Origin: CAYMRB01 sp964392615
GTDB lineage: Bacteria; Planctomycetota; UBA8108
Direction: 5' to 3'
DNA length: 64,000 bases
Assembly (NCBI GenBank): GCA_964392615.1
Contig: CAYMRB010000001.1
Coordinates: 1 to 64,000, forward strand
In this document: positions 56,079 through 64,000 of the stretch, in pieces
How positions within the stretch are numbered: position 1 is the first letter of the stretch
Layout: each line of letters begins with the position of its first letter
Translations under genes and position numbers: made by a program
Notes under the pieces: generated by a model
The model's input: the letters and a program-made list of their open reading frames with translations, nothing else
Told to the model about the DNA's origin: nothing
The model's database searches: none

Positions 56079-56090
56079 CGAGTGCACTCG
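56079..56090. promoter_or_regulatory. Perfect 12-base palindrome upstream of the 56129 gene
   Basis: CGAGTGCACTCG is fully self-complementary and lies 38 bases before the start codon. Possible operator; chance cannot be excluded in DNA of this composition. Confidence 0.2.
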
Positions 56091-56128
56091 ACGTGCGTAC
56101 GCCCACCAAGTCGTACAGGAGCACCGCC

Positions 56129-57406
56129 ATGCTGCTCGACCGAGTCACCGCCGCGATCACCGTTCTCGCTATCACGGGGGCCGCGGCCGGCCCCGGACGC
56201 GACCTTCGCGCGGCTCAAGAGAATCCTCTCTCCAAGCCGTCCGGCTCCGCCGCGGAGCGTACAGTCGAATCCTACCCCGGGCTCTATGAGGGACGAGAGA
56301 TCACCGTCCGGCTCCAGCTGGCGGGCGGGGAGTTCCGGGGCGCTCTCATCTTCCGCGGACAGAGCTATCCCCTCGAGGCGAGTCGCGCGTCCGACGGCGT
56401 CGTCGGGACCTTCCGGGTCGACGATCGATCGTTCGGCTTTCGGGCCGCCATCGACGGCAAGGCGATGACGCTCGAGAGCGGTGGATCGACCTACGAGCTC
56501 GAGAAGAAAGGGGCCGACCGCGACGGTGCGGGCAAGACGATCGCCAAGTCGAAGGGCAATCCGCTGTTCAGGAGCGGCAAGGTCTACAAGCACCGCTTGG
56601 GATTCACGTTCCGCTACCCGCGCGATTGGTCGGTTCGCGAGGAGGCGGCTGTCGGCGGCGTCCTGCTGACGCCACCCGGACAGGCGATGGGGCTTCAGGG
56701 TCCCGAGGAGTACTACATCCTGGGCGGAACGCCCGCGCCGGGAATCGAGCGCAGTGACGATCCTCAGGTCGTTCAGCACATCGACACGTTCGCCGCCAGC
56801 ATGCTGCCCTTCCTGCGCAGAACAGGCAAACCGCAGGCGATCGCGTCCGGTCGCGGTCGCGGCAGCCTGCTGATCTACGACGGCAGGAGCCCGGAGGGCC
56901 ACGACGCTCGCGCCCGCGTGAGCGTCTGCCTGATCGAGGGCTACGGCATCACGTTCACGGCACTCGGGGTCAAGAAGCACGTCGAGAAGCGAAAGAAGAC
57001 CGTCCAGCAGATGTTCGAGACCTTCGGCTTCGCCGAGGCCGAGAAGGACCCGAAGCTCGTGGGGATCTGGTTCTCCGAGTCGTTCTCTTCCGCCAAGGCA
57101 GGGAAGAGCTCTCTCAACACGACGACGAAGATGACCATGGTGCTGCGCAAGGACGGCCAGTTCGCCCGCATCAGTCGCTTCCTCGCTTCCGGCGAGACGC
57201 AGCACGGAACCTACTCGATCGACACGGGCGCCGAGAACTTCAAGAGCGACGGCCGCTGGTGTGCGAAGAACGGTTCCCTCTCGCTGATTTGGAACGACGG
57301 CGACTTCAGCGAGTACAAGTATCACGTCCAGGGAACACCGGGGAGTCGGGATCTGCTCCTGACGTGGGGAGACGGCAACAAGGAGCTCTGGCAGGATCAG
57401 AGGTAG
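56129..57406 (+). CDS. Exported protein of unknown function
   Basis: ATG 56129 has AGGAG seven bases upstream and gives a signal peptide (LLDRVTAAITVLAITGAAAG). The open frame extends to 56093 without better support. The 425-residue product has three parts. A beta-rich N-terminal module (about residues 40-140, YEGREITVRLQLAGGEFRGA) repeats in altered form near the C-terminus (KDGQFARISRFLASGETQHG). Between them is a segment like those in proteins that test for short-term stress or lipid binding (LGFTFRYPRDWSVREEAAVG). I do not recognise a named family. It is followed by the FAD oxidoreductase gene after 64 bases. Confidence 0.8.
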   Translation: MLLDRVTAAITVLAITGAAAGPGRDLRAAQENPLSKPSGSAAERTVESYPGLYEGREITVRLQLAGGEFRGALIFRGQSYPLEASRASDGVVGTFRVDDRSFGFRAAIDGKAMTLESGGSTYELEKKGADRDGAGKTIAKSKGNPLFRSGKVYKHRLGFTFRYPRDWSVREEAAVGGVLLTPPGQAMGLQGPEEYYILGGTPAPGIERSDDPQVVQHIDTFAASMLPFLRRTGKPQAIASGRGRGSLLIYDGRSPEGHDARARVSVCLIEGYGITFTALGVKKHVEKRKKTVQQMFETFGFAEAEKDPKLVGIWFSESFSSAKAGKSSLNTTTKMTMVLRKDGQFARISRFLASGETQHGTYSIDTGAENFKSDGRWCAKNGSLSLIWNDGDFSEYKYHVQGTPGSRDLLLTWGDGNKELWQDQR

Positions 57407-57470
57407 GCGATCGGTTCGCGGCGCGTTCCGCGAGTCATCGGCAACCAGCGGGCGAAACGAGGAATAGACG

Positions 57471-58832
57471 ATGAAGCGACGCATCCGCCGACGGAATTGG
57501 CTGCGCATGGTGGGGCTGTCGGGCGCAGCGGCGGCTCTCGGGCTCGTTCGGCCTCAGGGGGCCCGTGCCCAGGACTCGAGCGGGTTCGAGAGCTCGATCA
57601 TCGCCGACCGCGAAGTGCAGGCGAATCGCGCCAGTCCGGTGCTCGTCGACGGCAAGGTCGTCCAGCCTCAATGCCAGCTTCCCGTCTTGCACACGACGGA
57701 CGTCCTGGTCGTCGGAGGTGGACCCGCTGGTGTGTGCGCCGCGATCGCCGCGAAACGAGCCGGCGCCGATGTCACGATCGTCGAGAGATACGGCCACTTC
57801 GGCGGCCTGTGGACCGGCGGCCTGGTCCTGCTCGTCATCGGGCACATCGTCAAGGGAGGCAAGCAGGTCTGTCAGGGCATCGGCGAAGAGATGATGCGGC
57901 GCCTCGACAAGCTCGACGGCGCGATCATCGATCGTCGGCCCGGCGTCGCACCGACGGTCGACGCCGAGGCGGTCAAGTATCTGATGGTCGAAATGGTCGA
58001 GGAGGCCGGCATCAAGGTCTTCCTGCACTGCTGGGGGGCTGACGCGATCGTCAACGGCAACGCCGTGGAAGGAGCCGTTTTCGAGAGCAAGTCGGGACGC
58101 CTGGCGATACTCGCGAAGAACGTCATCGACGCGACCGGCGACGGCGACGTGTTCGCAGCGGCCGGGGCCGAGTACCAACGCCGCTCGCACAACGTGGGGC
58201 TGGTGACGCGTATCGGCAACCTCGACCGTGTCGATCGGCAGGCGGCCAGCAAGGCGGACCGCAAGCCGCGGCACCTCGGCAGGCGAACGCCCGTGCCCGG
58301 CGTCAACTGGGTCAACATGCACGGCCCCGAAGTCGACGGACTGGACGTCGAGGTGCTGACGCGCATGGAGATGAACCACCGCAAGTTCATCTGGCGCAAT
58401 ATGCAGAAGACGCGCAGCGCGCCGGGCTACGACAAGGTCTACCTGATGGAGACCGCACCGCAATTGGGCGTGCGCATCACGCGAGTCCTGCAGGGCTTGG
58501 CCACCGTGACGTCGAAGGACCTGAAGGCGAATCGGACGTTCCCGGATGTGATCGGCGTGGGCGGCGCGTCCGCAGGGCAGCACCAGGAGTGGCAGATACC
58601 GTACGGCGCTCTCGTGCCGGAGAAGGTCGATCGACTGCTCGTTGCCGGCCGGTGCATCAGCGCGGAGATGCGCATGGCGGATCTCGTGCGGCTGATCCCG
58701 AACTGCTTCGTGACCGGACAGGCTGCGGGCGTCGCCGCAGCGGTGGCGACGCGGGCCGGTTGTCTGCCCCGGCAAGTCGAGGTGCCCGAGGTGCAGAAGA
58801 TTCTGCGCCAGCAGGAGGCGTACCTCGGTTGA
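57471..58832 (+). CDS. Tat-exported FAD-dependent oxidoreductase
   Basis: The N-terminus is a twin-arginine signal (RRRNWLRMVGLSGAAAALGL) on a 453-residue protein. The Rossmann FAD site is VVGGGPAGVCAAIAA, with the glycines at residues 82-87, followed by VERYGHFGGLWTGG. A second FAD contact is KNVIDATGDGDVFAAAGAEY, and the C-terminal cap includes VAGRCISAEMRMADLVR. This is the FAD_oxidored family (PF12831-like), whose members are often exported in Planctomycetota. No substrate is indicated. Its last codon overlaps the start of the polyferredoxin gene, which carries electrons across or along the membrane, so the two very likely form one redox system. Confidence 0.93.
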   Translation: MKRRIRRRNWLRMVGLSGAAAALGLVRPQGARAQDSSGFESSIIADREVQANRASPVLVDGKVVQPQCQLPVLHTTDVLVVGGGPAGVCAAIAAKRAGADVTIVERYGHFGGLWTGGLVLLVIGHIVKGGKQVCQGIGEEMMRRLDKLDGAIIDRRPGVAPTVDAEAVKYLMVEMVEEAGIKVFLHCWGADAIVNGNAVEGAVFESKSGRLAILAKNVIDATGDGDVFAAAGAEYQRRSHNVGLVTRIGNLDRVDRQAASKADRKPRHLGRRTPVPGVNWVNMHGPEVDGLDVEVLTRMEMNHRKFIWRNMQKTRSAPGYDKVYLMETAPQLGVRITRVLQGLATVTSKDLKANRTFPDVIGVGGASAGQHQEWQIPYGALVPEKVDRLLVAGRCISAEMRMADLVRLIPNCFVTGQAAGVAAAVATRAGCLPRQVEVPEVQKILRQQEAYLG

Positions 58833-60103
58833 GCGCGTCTGCCGTCGATCCGGCTCCTGAGTCGCGACCCGAGTCGTCCCCGTCCGGCGAACGGCGCCGC
58901 CGATCGACGCAGCGCTACTTGCATGGCGTCCTCCTCGTCGCGGCGGTGTTGCTGCTGGTGCCGCTACCGAACGCGGAGGAGCTCCTCGTCGTCGTCCCCG
59001 CGCTGAGCCCGTTCGTCGCGACGGCGTCGATTCTCGCCACGCATTCGCTGCAACTCGCGACCTGGATCGGGCTGACGGTCGGCGTGATCACGCTCGCGCG
59101 CCACCGCTGGTTCTGTCGCTGGATCTGTCCGACGGGCACTTGCGCGGACTACGCGATGAAGCTCGGCATCCGGATGCGTCGCCCGCGTTCGCGGTTGCCG
59201 CCCATCGGACAGTGGATCGCGATCATGACGCTGGTCGGAGCCATCCTCGGCTATCCACTGCTCTTGTGGCTCGATCCACTCGCGTTGCTCAGCGCGGCCG
59301 TCGGTCTGCCGAGGATCGCGACGAGCCCGGAGGTCGGCTTCGGCGCCACGGGGTTCGCGGCGGTCCTGCTCCTGAGCTTCGCGTGGCCGGGCGCATGGTG
59401 CCACCGCGTGTGTCCGCTCGGCGCGTTTCAGGATCTGCTCTTCCGATTCGTGCGAGCGATTCGAAGGCTCTTCCGCTCGAATCGGCGCGCGGGAAGCGCG
59501 ACGCCACATGGCTGGACGCGGCGCGTCGTGTTGGGGGCGGCGTTCGGCGGTGCGTGGGCCGCGCTGACGAAATCGCTATGCCACTCGGCACCGACTCCCT
59601 TGCGCCCGCCCGGGGCCGTCGACGAGATCCGCTTCCGCGGGCTCTGCATCCGCTGCGGCAGTTGTCAGCGTGCCTGCCCGACCGACATCATCCGGCCGGA
59701 TACCGGCGGACACGGAGTGTCGAGCCTGCTGACGCCGCGGCTCGAGTTCGACGAGAGCTACTGCCGCGAGGACTGCGTGCAATGCACGGACGTCTGCCCG
59801 AGCGGCGCCCTGACGCCCGTCGCCGTCGCGGCGAAGCAACACGCCGCGATCGGATGGCCACACGTCGACATGGATCTCTGCCTCCTCGGCGACGATCGCG
59901 ACTGCCGCGTGTGCCGCAATAGCTGTCCGTTCGAGGCGATCCGGCTCGTGTTCTCCGAGGAGGAGTACACGCTGACGCCGCAGATCGACCCTGAGCGCTG
60001 TCCGGGGTGTGGAGCGTGTGAGATCGCCTGTCCGACCGAACCGACGAAGGCGATCTTGATTCGCCCGGTGAGCGTCGAGCCCCCGTCCGAGCCGTCTGCG
60101 TAG
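58829..60103 (+). CDS. Membrane polyferredoxin (NapH/NosR/CcoG-like 4Fe-4S protein)
   Basis: I choose TTG 58829: it overlaps the FAD gene stop (TTGA) and has AGGAGG at 58813-58818, ten bases upstream; no nearer ATG exists. The 424-residue protein has four to five membrane segments. It carries two membrane Cys motifs of the NapH/NosR type, FCRWICPTGTC (Cys96, Cys100, Cys105) and WCHRVCPLG. A soluble part holds ferredoxin-type clusters: CIRCGSCQRACPTDI, CVQCTDVCPSG, CRVCRNSCPFEA and CPGCGACEIACPTEP. It should pass electrons between the quinone pool or cytoplasm and a periplasmic partner. The coupled Tat flavoprotein is the obvious partner. Not NosR itself: no FMN domain. Confidence 0.9.
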   Translation: MSASAVDPAPESRPESSPSGERRRRSTQRYLHGVLLVAAVLLLVPLPNAEELLVVVPALSPFVATASILATHSLQLATWIGLTVGVITLARHRWFCRWICPTGTCADYAMKLGIRMRRPRSRLPPIGQWIAIMTLVGAILGYPLLLWLDPLALLSAAVGLPRIATSPEVGFGATGFAAVLLLSFAWPGAWCHRVCPLGAFQDLLFRFVRAIRRLFRSNRRAGSATPHGWTRRVVLGAAFGGAWAALTKSLCHSAPTPLRPPGAVDEIRFRGLCIRCGSCQRACPTDIIRPDTGGHGVSSLLTPRLEFDESYCREDCVQCTDVCPSGALTPVAVAAKQHAAIGWPHVDMDLCLLGDDRDCRVCRNSCPFEAIRLVFSEEEYTLTPQIDPERCPGCGACEIACPTEPTKAILIRPVSVEPPSEPSA

Positions 60104-60365
60104 CAGCAATCGGGATTCGCCACCGGCCCGCGGATCGGGGAGGGTGCGCTGCCAGCTCGTGGGCGGATTGCGTGAGATGCGGCAGCGCTGGATGTCGCCT
60201 CCCCATCCAGAACGGCGTGACGGCAGGTGAGAGCCATCGCGGCCTCGGTGCCGGTGTCCGGCGGCGAGGGCTTCCGAGCCCTGCTGGCGACATCGGCCGG
60301 CGTCCGTCCGGTGTGCACCCGAGCGCGACGTCGGACGGTGGGCTCCGCGCCCGCAAGGAGGAACC

Positions 60366-61610
60366 ATGGGACGAAGATGCTGTCAGGCGCTCCTGTTGGC
60401 GCTTTTCCCGAGCTTGCCACTTCTGTCCCAGGACGCCTCGCTGCAACTCGGGACCGATCAGGGTGGGTTCGGCGAACGAGTCGAGATCCCCCTCAGGATC
60501 TCCGCGGATGACTCGATCGACGGCTTCACGATCGCCGTCGACTGGAGCGAGGGCACCGGGATCGAGCTGCGCGATCTCGCCGTGGAGGCGGACGACCCGG
60601 ACATCCTGGTGTTCGAGCACGTCGCAGAGGTGACGGACCACCGCATGATCTACGCGGTCGCGGGGCTCGACGTGCTGCAGCCGGGAGAGGACATCCTGCT
60701 CGCGACGCTGGTGATCGAATGCCAGCCGGGACCCACGGCGACGAGGACGGAGCTCGTCTTCCGGGACGACGTCTACTCGATCGTGCCGGGCGCTCCACCG
60801 ATCGCGAACACCGTCCTGCTCGCCGACGGCTCTGAGCTCACCCGAGGCGCGGGGCTCGAGCTCGTCAACGGCGAGGTCATCAGCGTCGGACCAGAGGCCT
60901 GCGACGACGGCGCCGACAACGACCTGGACGGCCTGACCGACTGCGACGACCCGGACTGCGCACCCAGCTGTCCGGAGACGGCCTGCGACGACTGCGAGGT
61001 CGGTACTCTGGAATGCGGCGGCTCTGTCGAGGGTGAGCTCACTCCCGAGGATTGCCAGCTCGCAGACGAAACCTACGTCGACGTCTACCGACTCGAGGTG
61101 TCCACTCCGGGCCCCGTGCGGATCGAGATGCACGCCCAAGGGCTCACTGACACCGTCCTCGCGCTCGCGGATGCGAGCTGCGAGACGATCGCGCAGAACG
61201 ACGACTGCGAGCCCGACAATCTGCAGCGCTCCTGCATCCGTCTGCCCGAGCTCGCACCCGGGACGTACTACGTCATCGCGTCGAGCGTCGAGCCGGAGCA
61301 GGGTGGATACCGCATCGACGTGCGGTGCCCCATCCCCTTCCGCCGTGCCGACACCAACGCGAACGGCGTCTTGGACATCTCCGACGCGGTGCTGTTCCTG
61401 GGATACCTGTTCCTGGGATCCCCTACCGAGCTGCCCTGCCTGGACGCCGTCGATACCGACGACAGCGGCATCCTGAATCTCTCCGACGCCATCCTGCCTC
61501 TGAACTTCCTGTTTCTCGGGGGTGACCCGCCGCGGCCGCCCTTTCCCGATTGCGGGCCGGACTTGACTGAAGACGCACTGGGTTGTGACGCCTTCGAGGT
61601 CTGCTCATGA
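60366..61610 (+). CDS. Secreted protein: cohesin-like domain, PPC domain, dockerin-like repeats
   Basis: AGGAGG at 60356-60361 precedes ATG 60366. The 414-residue product has a signal peptide (CCQALLLALFPSLPLLS). Residues about 20-175 look like a cohesin-type beta sandwich (RVEIPLRISADDSIDGFTIA). A Cys/Asp calcium-style motif follows (CDDGADNDLDGLTDCDDPDC, about 178-198). Residues about 220-320 form a pre-peptidase C-terminal-like domain (YRLEVSTPGPVRIEMHAQG). The C-terminus has two dockerin-like EF-hands (ADTNANGVLDISDAVLFLG and VDTDDSGILNLSDAILPLN) and ends in the planctomycete-type Cys tail. It could bind calcium and assemble with partners. A paralogous gene follows. Confidence 0.9.
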   Translation: MGRRCCQALLLALFPSLPLLSQDASLQLGTDQGGFGERVEIPLRISADDSIDGFTIAVDWSEGTGIELRDLAVEADDPDILVFEHVAEVTDHRMIYAVAGLDVLQPGEDILLATLVIECQPGPTATRTELVFRDDVYSIVPGAPPIANTVLLADGSELTRGAGLELVNGEVISVGPEACDDGADNDLDGLTDCDDPDCAPSCPETACDDCEVGTLECGGSVEGELTPEDCQLADETYVDVYRLEVSTPGPVRIEMHAQGLTDTVLALADASCETIAQNDDCEPDNLQRSCIRLPELAPGTYYVIASSVEPEQGGYRIDVRCPIPFRRADTNANGVLDISDAVLFLGYLFLGSPTELPCLDAVDTDDSGILNLSDAILPLNFLFLGGDPPRPPFPDCGPDLTEDALGCDAFEVCS

Positions 61611-61672
61611 CCGCGAGCAGCTTCGAGCCGATCGAGCCGCGTTCAGCACAGCGAACAAGGGACGTGAAAACC

Positions 61673-64000
61673 ATGGTAGCCAGAAGCTCACCGACGAGCA
61701 GCGCACTGCTTTCCTGTGCCGTCCTTCTGGTCCTGACGGCCGGCTCCCGTCTCGCGGCGGAGCTGCCTCTCCCGGACGCCGTCTTCTACGGAACGATCCG
61801 GTTGAACTGCTCCGACGTGGAGTCCGGAGACCTCCGCGCTGTCGTGGAGCGTGGCGGCGTGCCCGTCACCGAGCCCGTCGCGGACTTCGGGCTCTTCGAA
61901 GGAACGCCCGTCTACGCGCTGAGGGTCCCGATGGAGACGAATATCGGGGCTCCCGGCGATGTGCCGAACGCAGCGCAACCCGGGGATGCTCTGGTCGCGC
62001 TCGTTCTGGACGGCACACCCGTCTGGACCGGGGAGGAGGTCTTGGCCTGGGGCAGCCTGACCGAGCTCTCCCTCGACGTCGGCTCGTGTGGAGTGACGTT
62101 CCTGCGGGGCGATGCCAACGGTACGGGCACGGTGAGCTTCGCCGACGGGATCTTCATCCTCCGCTGGGTCTTCCGTGGCGGAGCGACACCGCTCTGCCTC
62201 GACGCCGCGGACGCCAACGACAACGGAGCCGTCAATTTCGCGGACGGAATCTACCTCCTGCGCTGGGTCTTCCGCGGTGGGCCGATGCCGCCGCCGCCAT
62301 TCGGAGCATCGATCGAGTCCGGTTGTGGCTTCGATCCGACGCTCGACGACCTGGCCTGCGAGAGCTCGGCCTGCTCGGACGCGGGCGAGGGAGACGGCGG
62401 CATCGCGGATGCTGGCGACGCGGGCGGTGGCGCTGACGGCCGCGCTGTGACGCGCACCGACCGCTACGTCACCGTCGTGAATCTGCGAGGCGACGCGCCC
62501 GCAGAACCGCCTCTTCCTGGAGACTTCCTGCGCCACGGACAGCGCCGGGATGCACGCGGCCTCACCGCATCGGGGCGGCTGCTCGAGCTCACGCCCGATG
62601 CGCTTCGCCTCGGCGCGATTCCGGTCAGCGGCATCGAGAGGAGCGTGGTCATCGCCAATCGATCCGAACACGGCCAGGCTCTCGCCCTGCGCAGTCTTTC
62701 CCCGCTCTTCGATGTGCGCCCGAGTTCGTTCGAGATCCCTCCCGCGGGGACGTTCACGGTCTGGGTCCGGGCCGACGCGAACGGGACGCTCGAGGACGGC
62801 GACCCGGGCGATCCGTTCATCGAGGTCACCGCAGGCGGCGACCTCGTGGCCCGCGTTCCCGTCGAGTACGAGATCGAGGCGTCCGACGTAGCGATCGAGG
62901 CGGGCAGCGTGACGGTCCGCGACGGGACGGACGAGACCATCGCCGTGCCGGTCGTCGTGCGCAGCGCGGTCGACATCCGGGCCGTCCGGTTCAGCCTCGA
63001 GTACGACGACGCGGTCTTTGCCGGCGCGGTCTTCGTCTCTCCGCTCGCGAAGGACAAGCCGCGTTCCGCGAGCTCCGGCAGGATGCTCGACGTCGGCCTG
63101 CCGGGCTCGTTCGCTGCCGGCACCGAAGGCGTGATCGGCCACGCCCTCCTGACGCCTCGCACCTGGCTGGATCCGGGCGTTCACCCCGTGCTCGTGCGCG
63201 CTCCGCGTGCCGACCTTGCGGATGCAGAGGCCGACGCACGCACGATCCTGGCCGCTGCGACGCACGGGGAAGTGTGCTGCCGGACGCCGTGGCTGGACCT
63301 CGACGGCGACGGCAGGGTCACCGCTGGCTACGAGGGCGTCCTCGCCCGGCGCCACGCGCTCGGCGAGGCGGAGCTCTACCCGGCCCATTGGCGCATGTCC
63401 CCCTCCGATCCGCCCGCCCTCACCGTGGCGGAATTGCTTCGGAAGCGCGCGCCGTATCTGGACGTCGACGCGTCGGGCGATGTGGACGACGCCGATTTCG
63501 ACGCGATCACCCTCGGGCTGTGCGATCGGACGCGTCCAGGCGAGGACACCCTGGCGCGCGTGCGCAACCTCCACCTGCCGGAGACTCTGGCGACGGTGCA
63601 GCTCGGGACGGCGAGATTCCCGGTCGCGCTGCGATGGCAAACGCTCACCGTCGGCGAACGGGTTCGCGTCCCCGTTCTTCTCGATCTCGATCGACCGCTT
63701 CACGAGCTCGATCTGATCGTCGCGAGTGACCCGGATCGCGTCGAGATCCACGGATTCGAGGCCGGCGCTCGGCTGCTGAGCGAGGTGGAGCAGCGGCGGG
63801 AGCAGCCCGGCGCGCTGCGAATCGTGGCGCCGGCTCGCAAGCAGAGCCTCGTCACGACCGGCTGCGGTGCTATCGGCTACGTCACGGTCGAGGTCGTCAA
63901 CACCGGTGACGCGAACTCCGTGCCCCTCGCTCTCGAGACTTCGACGACCTCATTGGCGGGCTCGAAGATCGAGGTAGGCGTCGCCGAAGCTGACGCGCCA
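61673..64000 (+). CDS. Large secreted dockerin-like/cohesin-like protein (partial, C-terminus outside window)
   Basis: From ATG 61673 the frame is open to the window edge (776 codons, no stop). It has a signal peptide (SALLSCAVLLVLTAGSRLA). Dockerin-like repeats come early, residues about 143-235 (GDANGTGTVSFADGIFILRW, ADANDNGAVNFADGIYLLRW), followed by an Asp/Gly-rich linker. Then come an Ig-like region (about 265-405) and a cohesin-like sandwich (VRSAVDIRAVRFSLEYDDAV, about 420-535). A second pair of EF-hand-like loops lies at 542 (DLDGDGRVTAG) and 599 (DVDASGDVDDADFD). A further beta domain runs to the edge. Having dockerin-like repeats near the N-terminus rather than the end is unusual. 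Not visible as a closed frame because the stop lies beyond 64000. Confidence 0.85.
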   Translation, partial: MVARSSPTSSALLSCAVLLVLTAGSRLAAELPLPDAVFYGTIRLNCSDVESGDLRAVVERGGVPVTEPVADFGLFEGTPVYALRVPMETNIGAPGDVPNAAQPGDALVALVLDGTPVWTGEEVLAWGSLTELSLDVGSCGVTFLRGDANGTGTVSFADGIFILRWVFRGGATPLCLDAADANDNGAVNFADGIYLLRWVFRGGPMPPPPFGASIESGCGFDPTLDDLACESSACSDAGEGDGGIADAGDAGGGADGRAVTRTDRYVTVVNLRGDAPAEPPLPGDFLRHGQRRDARGLTASGRLLELTPDALRLGAIPVSGIERSVVIANRSEHGQALALRSLSPLFDVRPSSFEIPPAGTFTVWVRADANGTLEDGDPGDPFIEVTAGGDLVARVPVEYEIEASDVAIEAGSVTVRDGTDETIAVPVVVRSAVDIRAVRFSLEYDDAVFAGAVFVSPLAKDKPRSASSGRMLDVGLPGSFAAGTEGVIGHALLTPRTWLDPGVHPVLVRAPRADLADAEADARTILAAATHGEVCCRTPWLDLDGDGRVTAGYEGVLARRHALGEAELYPAHWRMSPSDPPALTVAELLRKRAPYLDVDASGDVDDADFDAITLGLCDRTRPGEDTLARVRNLHLPETLATVQLGTARFPVALRWQTLTVGERVRVPVLLDLDRPLHELDLIVASDPDRVEIHGFEAGARLLSEVEQRREQPGALRIVAPARKQSLVTTGCGAIGYVTVEVVNTGDANSVPLALETSTTSLAGSKIEVGVAEADAP

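Noticed and set aside
60104..60365. Short repeat CTGGAT/ATCCAG in the 262-base gap before the 60366 gene
   Set aside because: Six-base arms with an eleven-base loop and no T-run; too weak to call.
61688..63751. 687-codon minus-strand open frame
   Set aside because: Antisense of the truncated dockerin-like gene, whose own frame shows signal peptide and EF-hand repeats.

Overview
The window is GC-rich DNA, densely packed with genes, that almost certainly comes from a member of the Planctomycetota. The evidence is the mix of families. Three genes carry the type I dockerin-like repeats typical of that phylum. There is an ECF sigma factor paired with a Ser/Thr kinase, a hydrazine-synthase-alpha-like (HzsA-like) diheme protein, and a DUF6807/PmoA-like protein. 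There are also SASA esterases, a formylglycine sulfatase, PD40/NHL/PQQ propellers and a UnbV-type FG-GAP protein. I see no rRNA, tRNA, CRISPR, phage or insertion sequence. Most gene products carry a Sec, Tat or lipoprotein signal, so this is largely a periplasm and cell-surface gene region.

Layout. 1-635: 5' part of a SWIM zinc-finger gene on the minus strand. 755-3863: two-gene plus-strand unit, a Cys-rich NHL-type propeller and a PhnD-PQQ fusion. 3898-18773: long minus-strand run with a dockerin-like protein, a tandem SASA esterase coupled to an S9 peptidase, a DUF6807 protein, a 2009-residue alpha-2-macroglobulin lacking the thioester cysteine, a GH16 glycosidase and a MORN-CAP protein. 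19185-21547: Tat-exported sugar-isomerase-like protein coupled to a sialidase-like protein. 21548-26560: minus-strand HzsA-like diheme protein, then an NfnAB pair. 26854-32740: plus-strand tripartite RND efflux operon with a lipoprotein TolC. 32765-37453: minus-strand overlapping unit of ECF sigma factor, transmembrane Ser/Thr kinase and lipoprotein. It is divergent from 37595-42320, a 1351-residue EPTP/PD40/Ig surface protein plus a HEAT protein. 42395-43591: UroD-like protein. 43794-47437: sulfatase followed by a membrane protein or proteins with a probable frameshift. 47504-49006: glycerol-1-phosphate dehydrogenase family protein (AraM-like). 49392-55988: carboxypeptidase-regulatory-repeat protein and FG-GAP/UnbV protein. 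56129-57406: secreted protein of unknown function. 57471-60103: Tat-exported FAD oxidoreductase coupled to a membrane polyferredoxin. 60366-64000: two dockerin-like/cohesin-like secreted proteins, the second running off the window.

How the genes work together. Several sets look like real units because starts and stops overlap: S9 peptidase/SASA (ATGA), isomerase/sialidase (ATGA), nfnA/nfnB (ATGA), sigma/kinase/lipoprotein, TolC/MFP/RND, and FAD oxidoreductase/polyferredoxin (TTGA). The general theme is attack on sulfated, acetylated or sialylated glycans and peptides at the cell surface, with signalling and redox modules embedded. The best candidates for something undescribed are the Tat-flavoprotein plus membrane polyferredoxin pair, the PhnD-PQQ fusion with its Cys-rich propeller partner, and the sigma/kinase/lipoprotein unit facing the giant surface protein. 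All functional calls come from reading translated sequence by eye; no database search was run.
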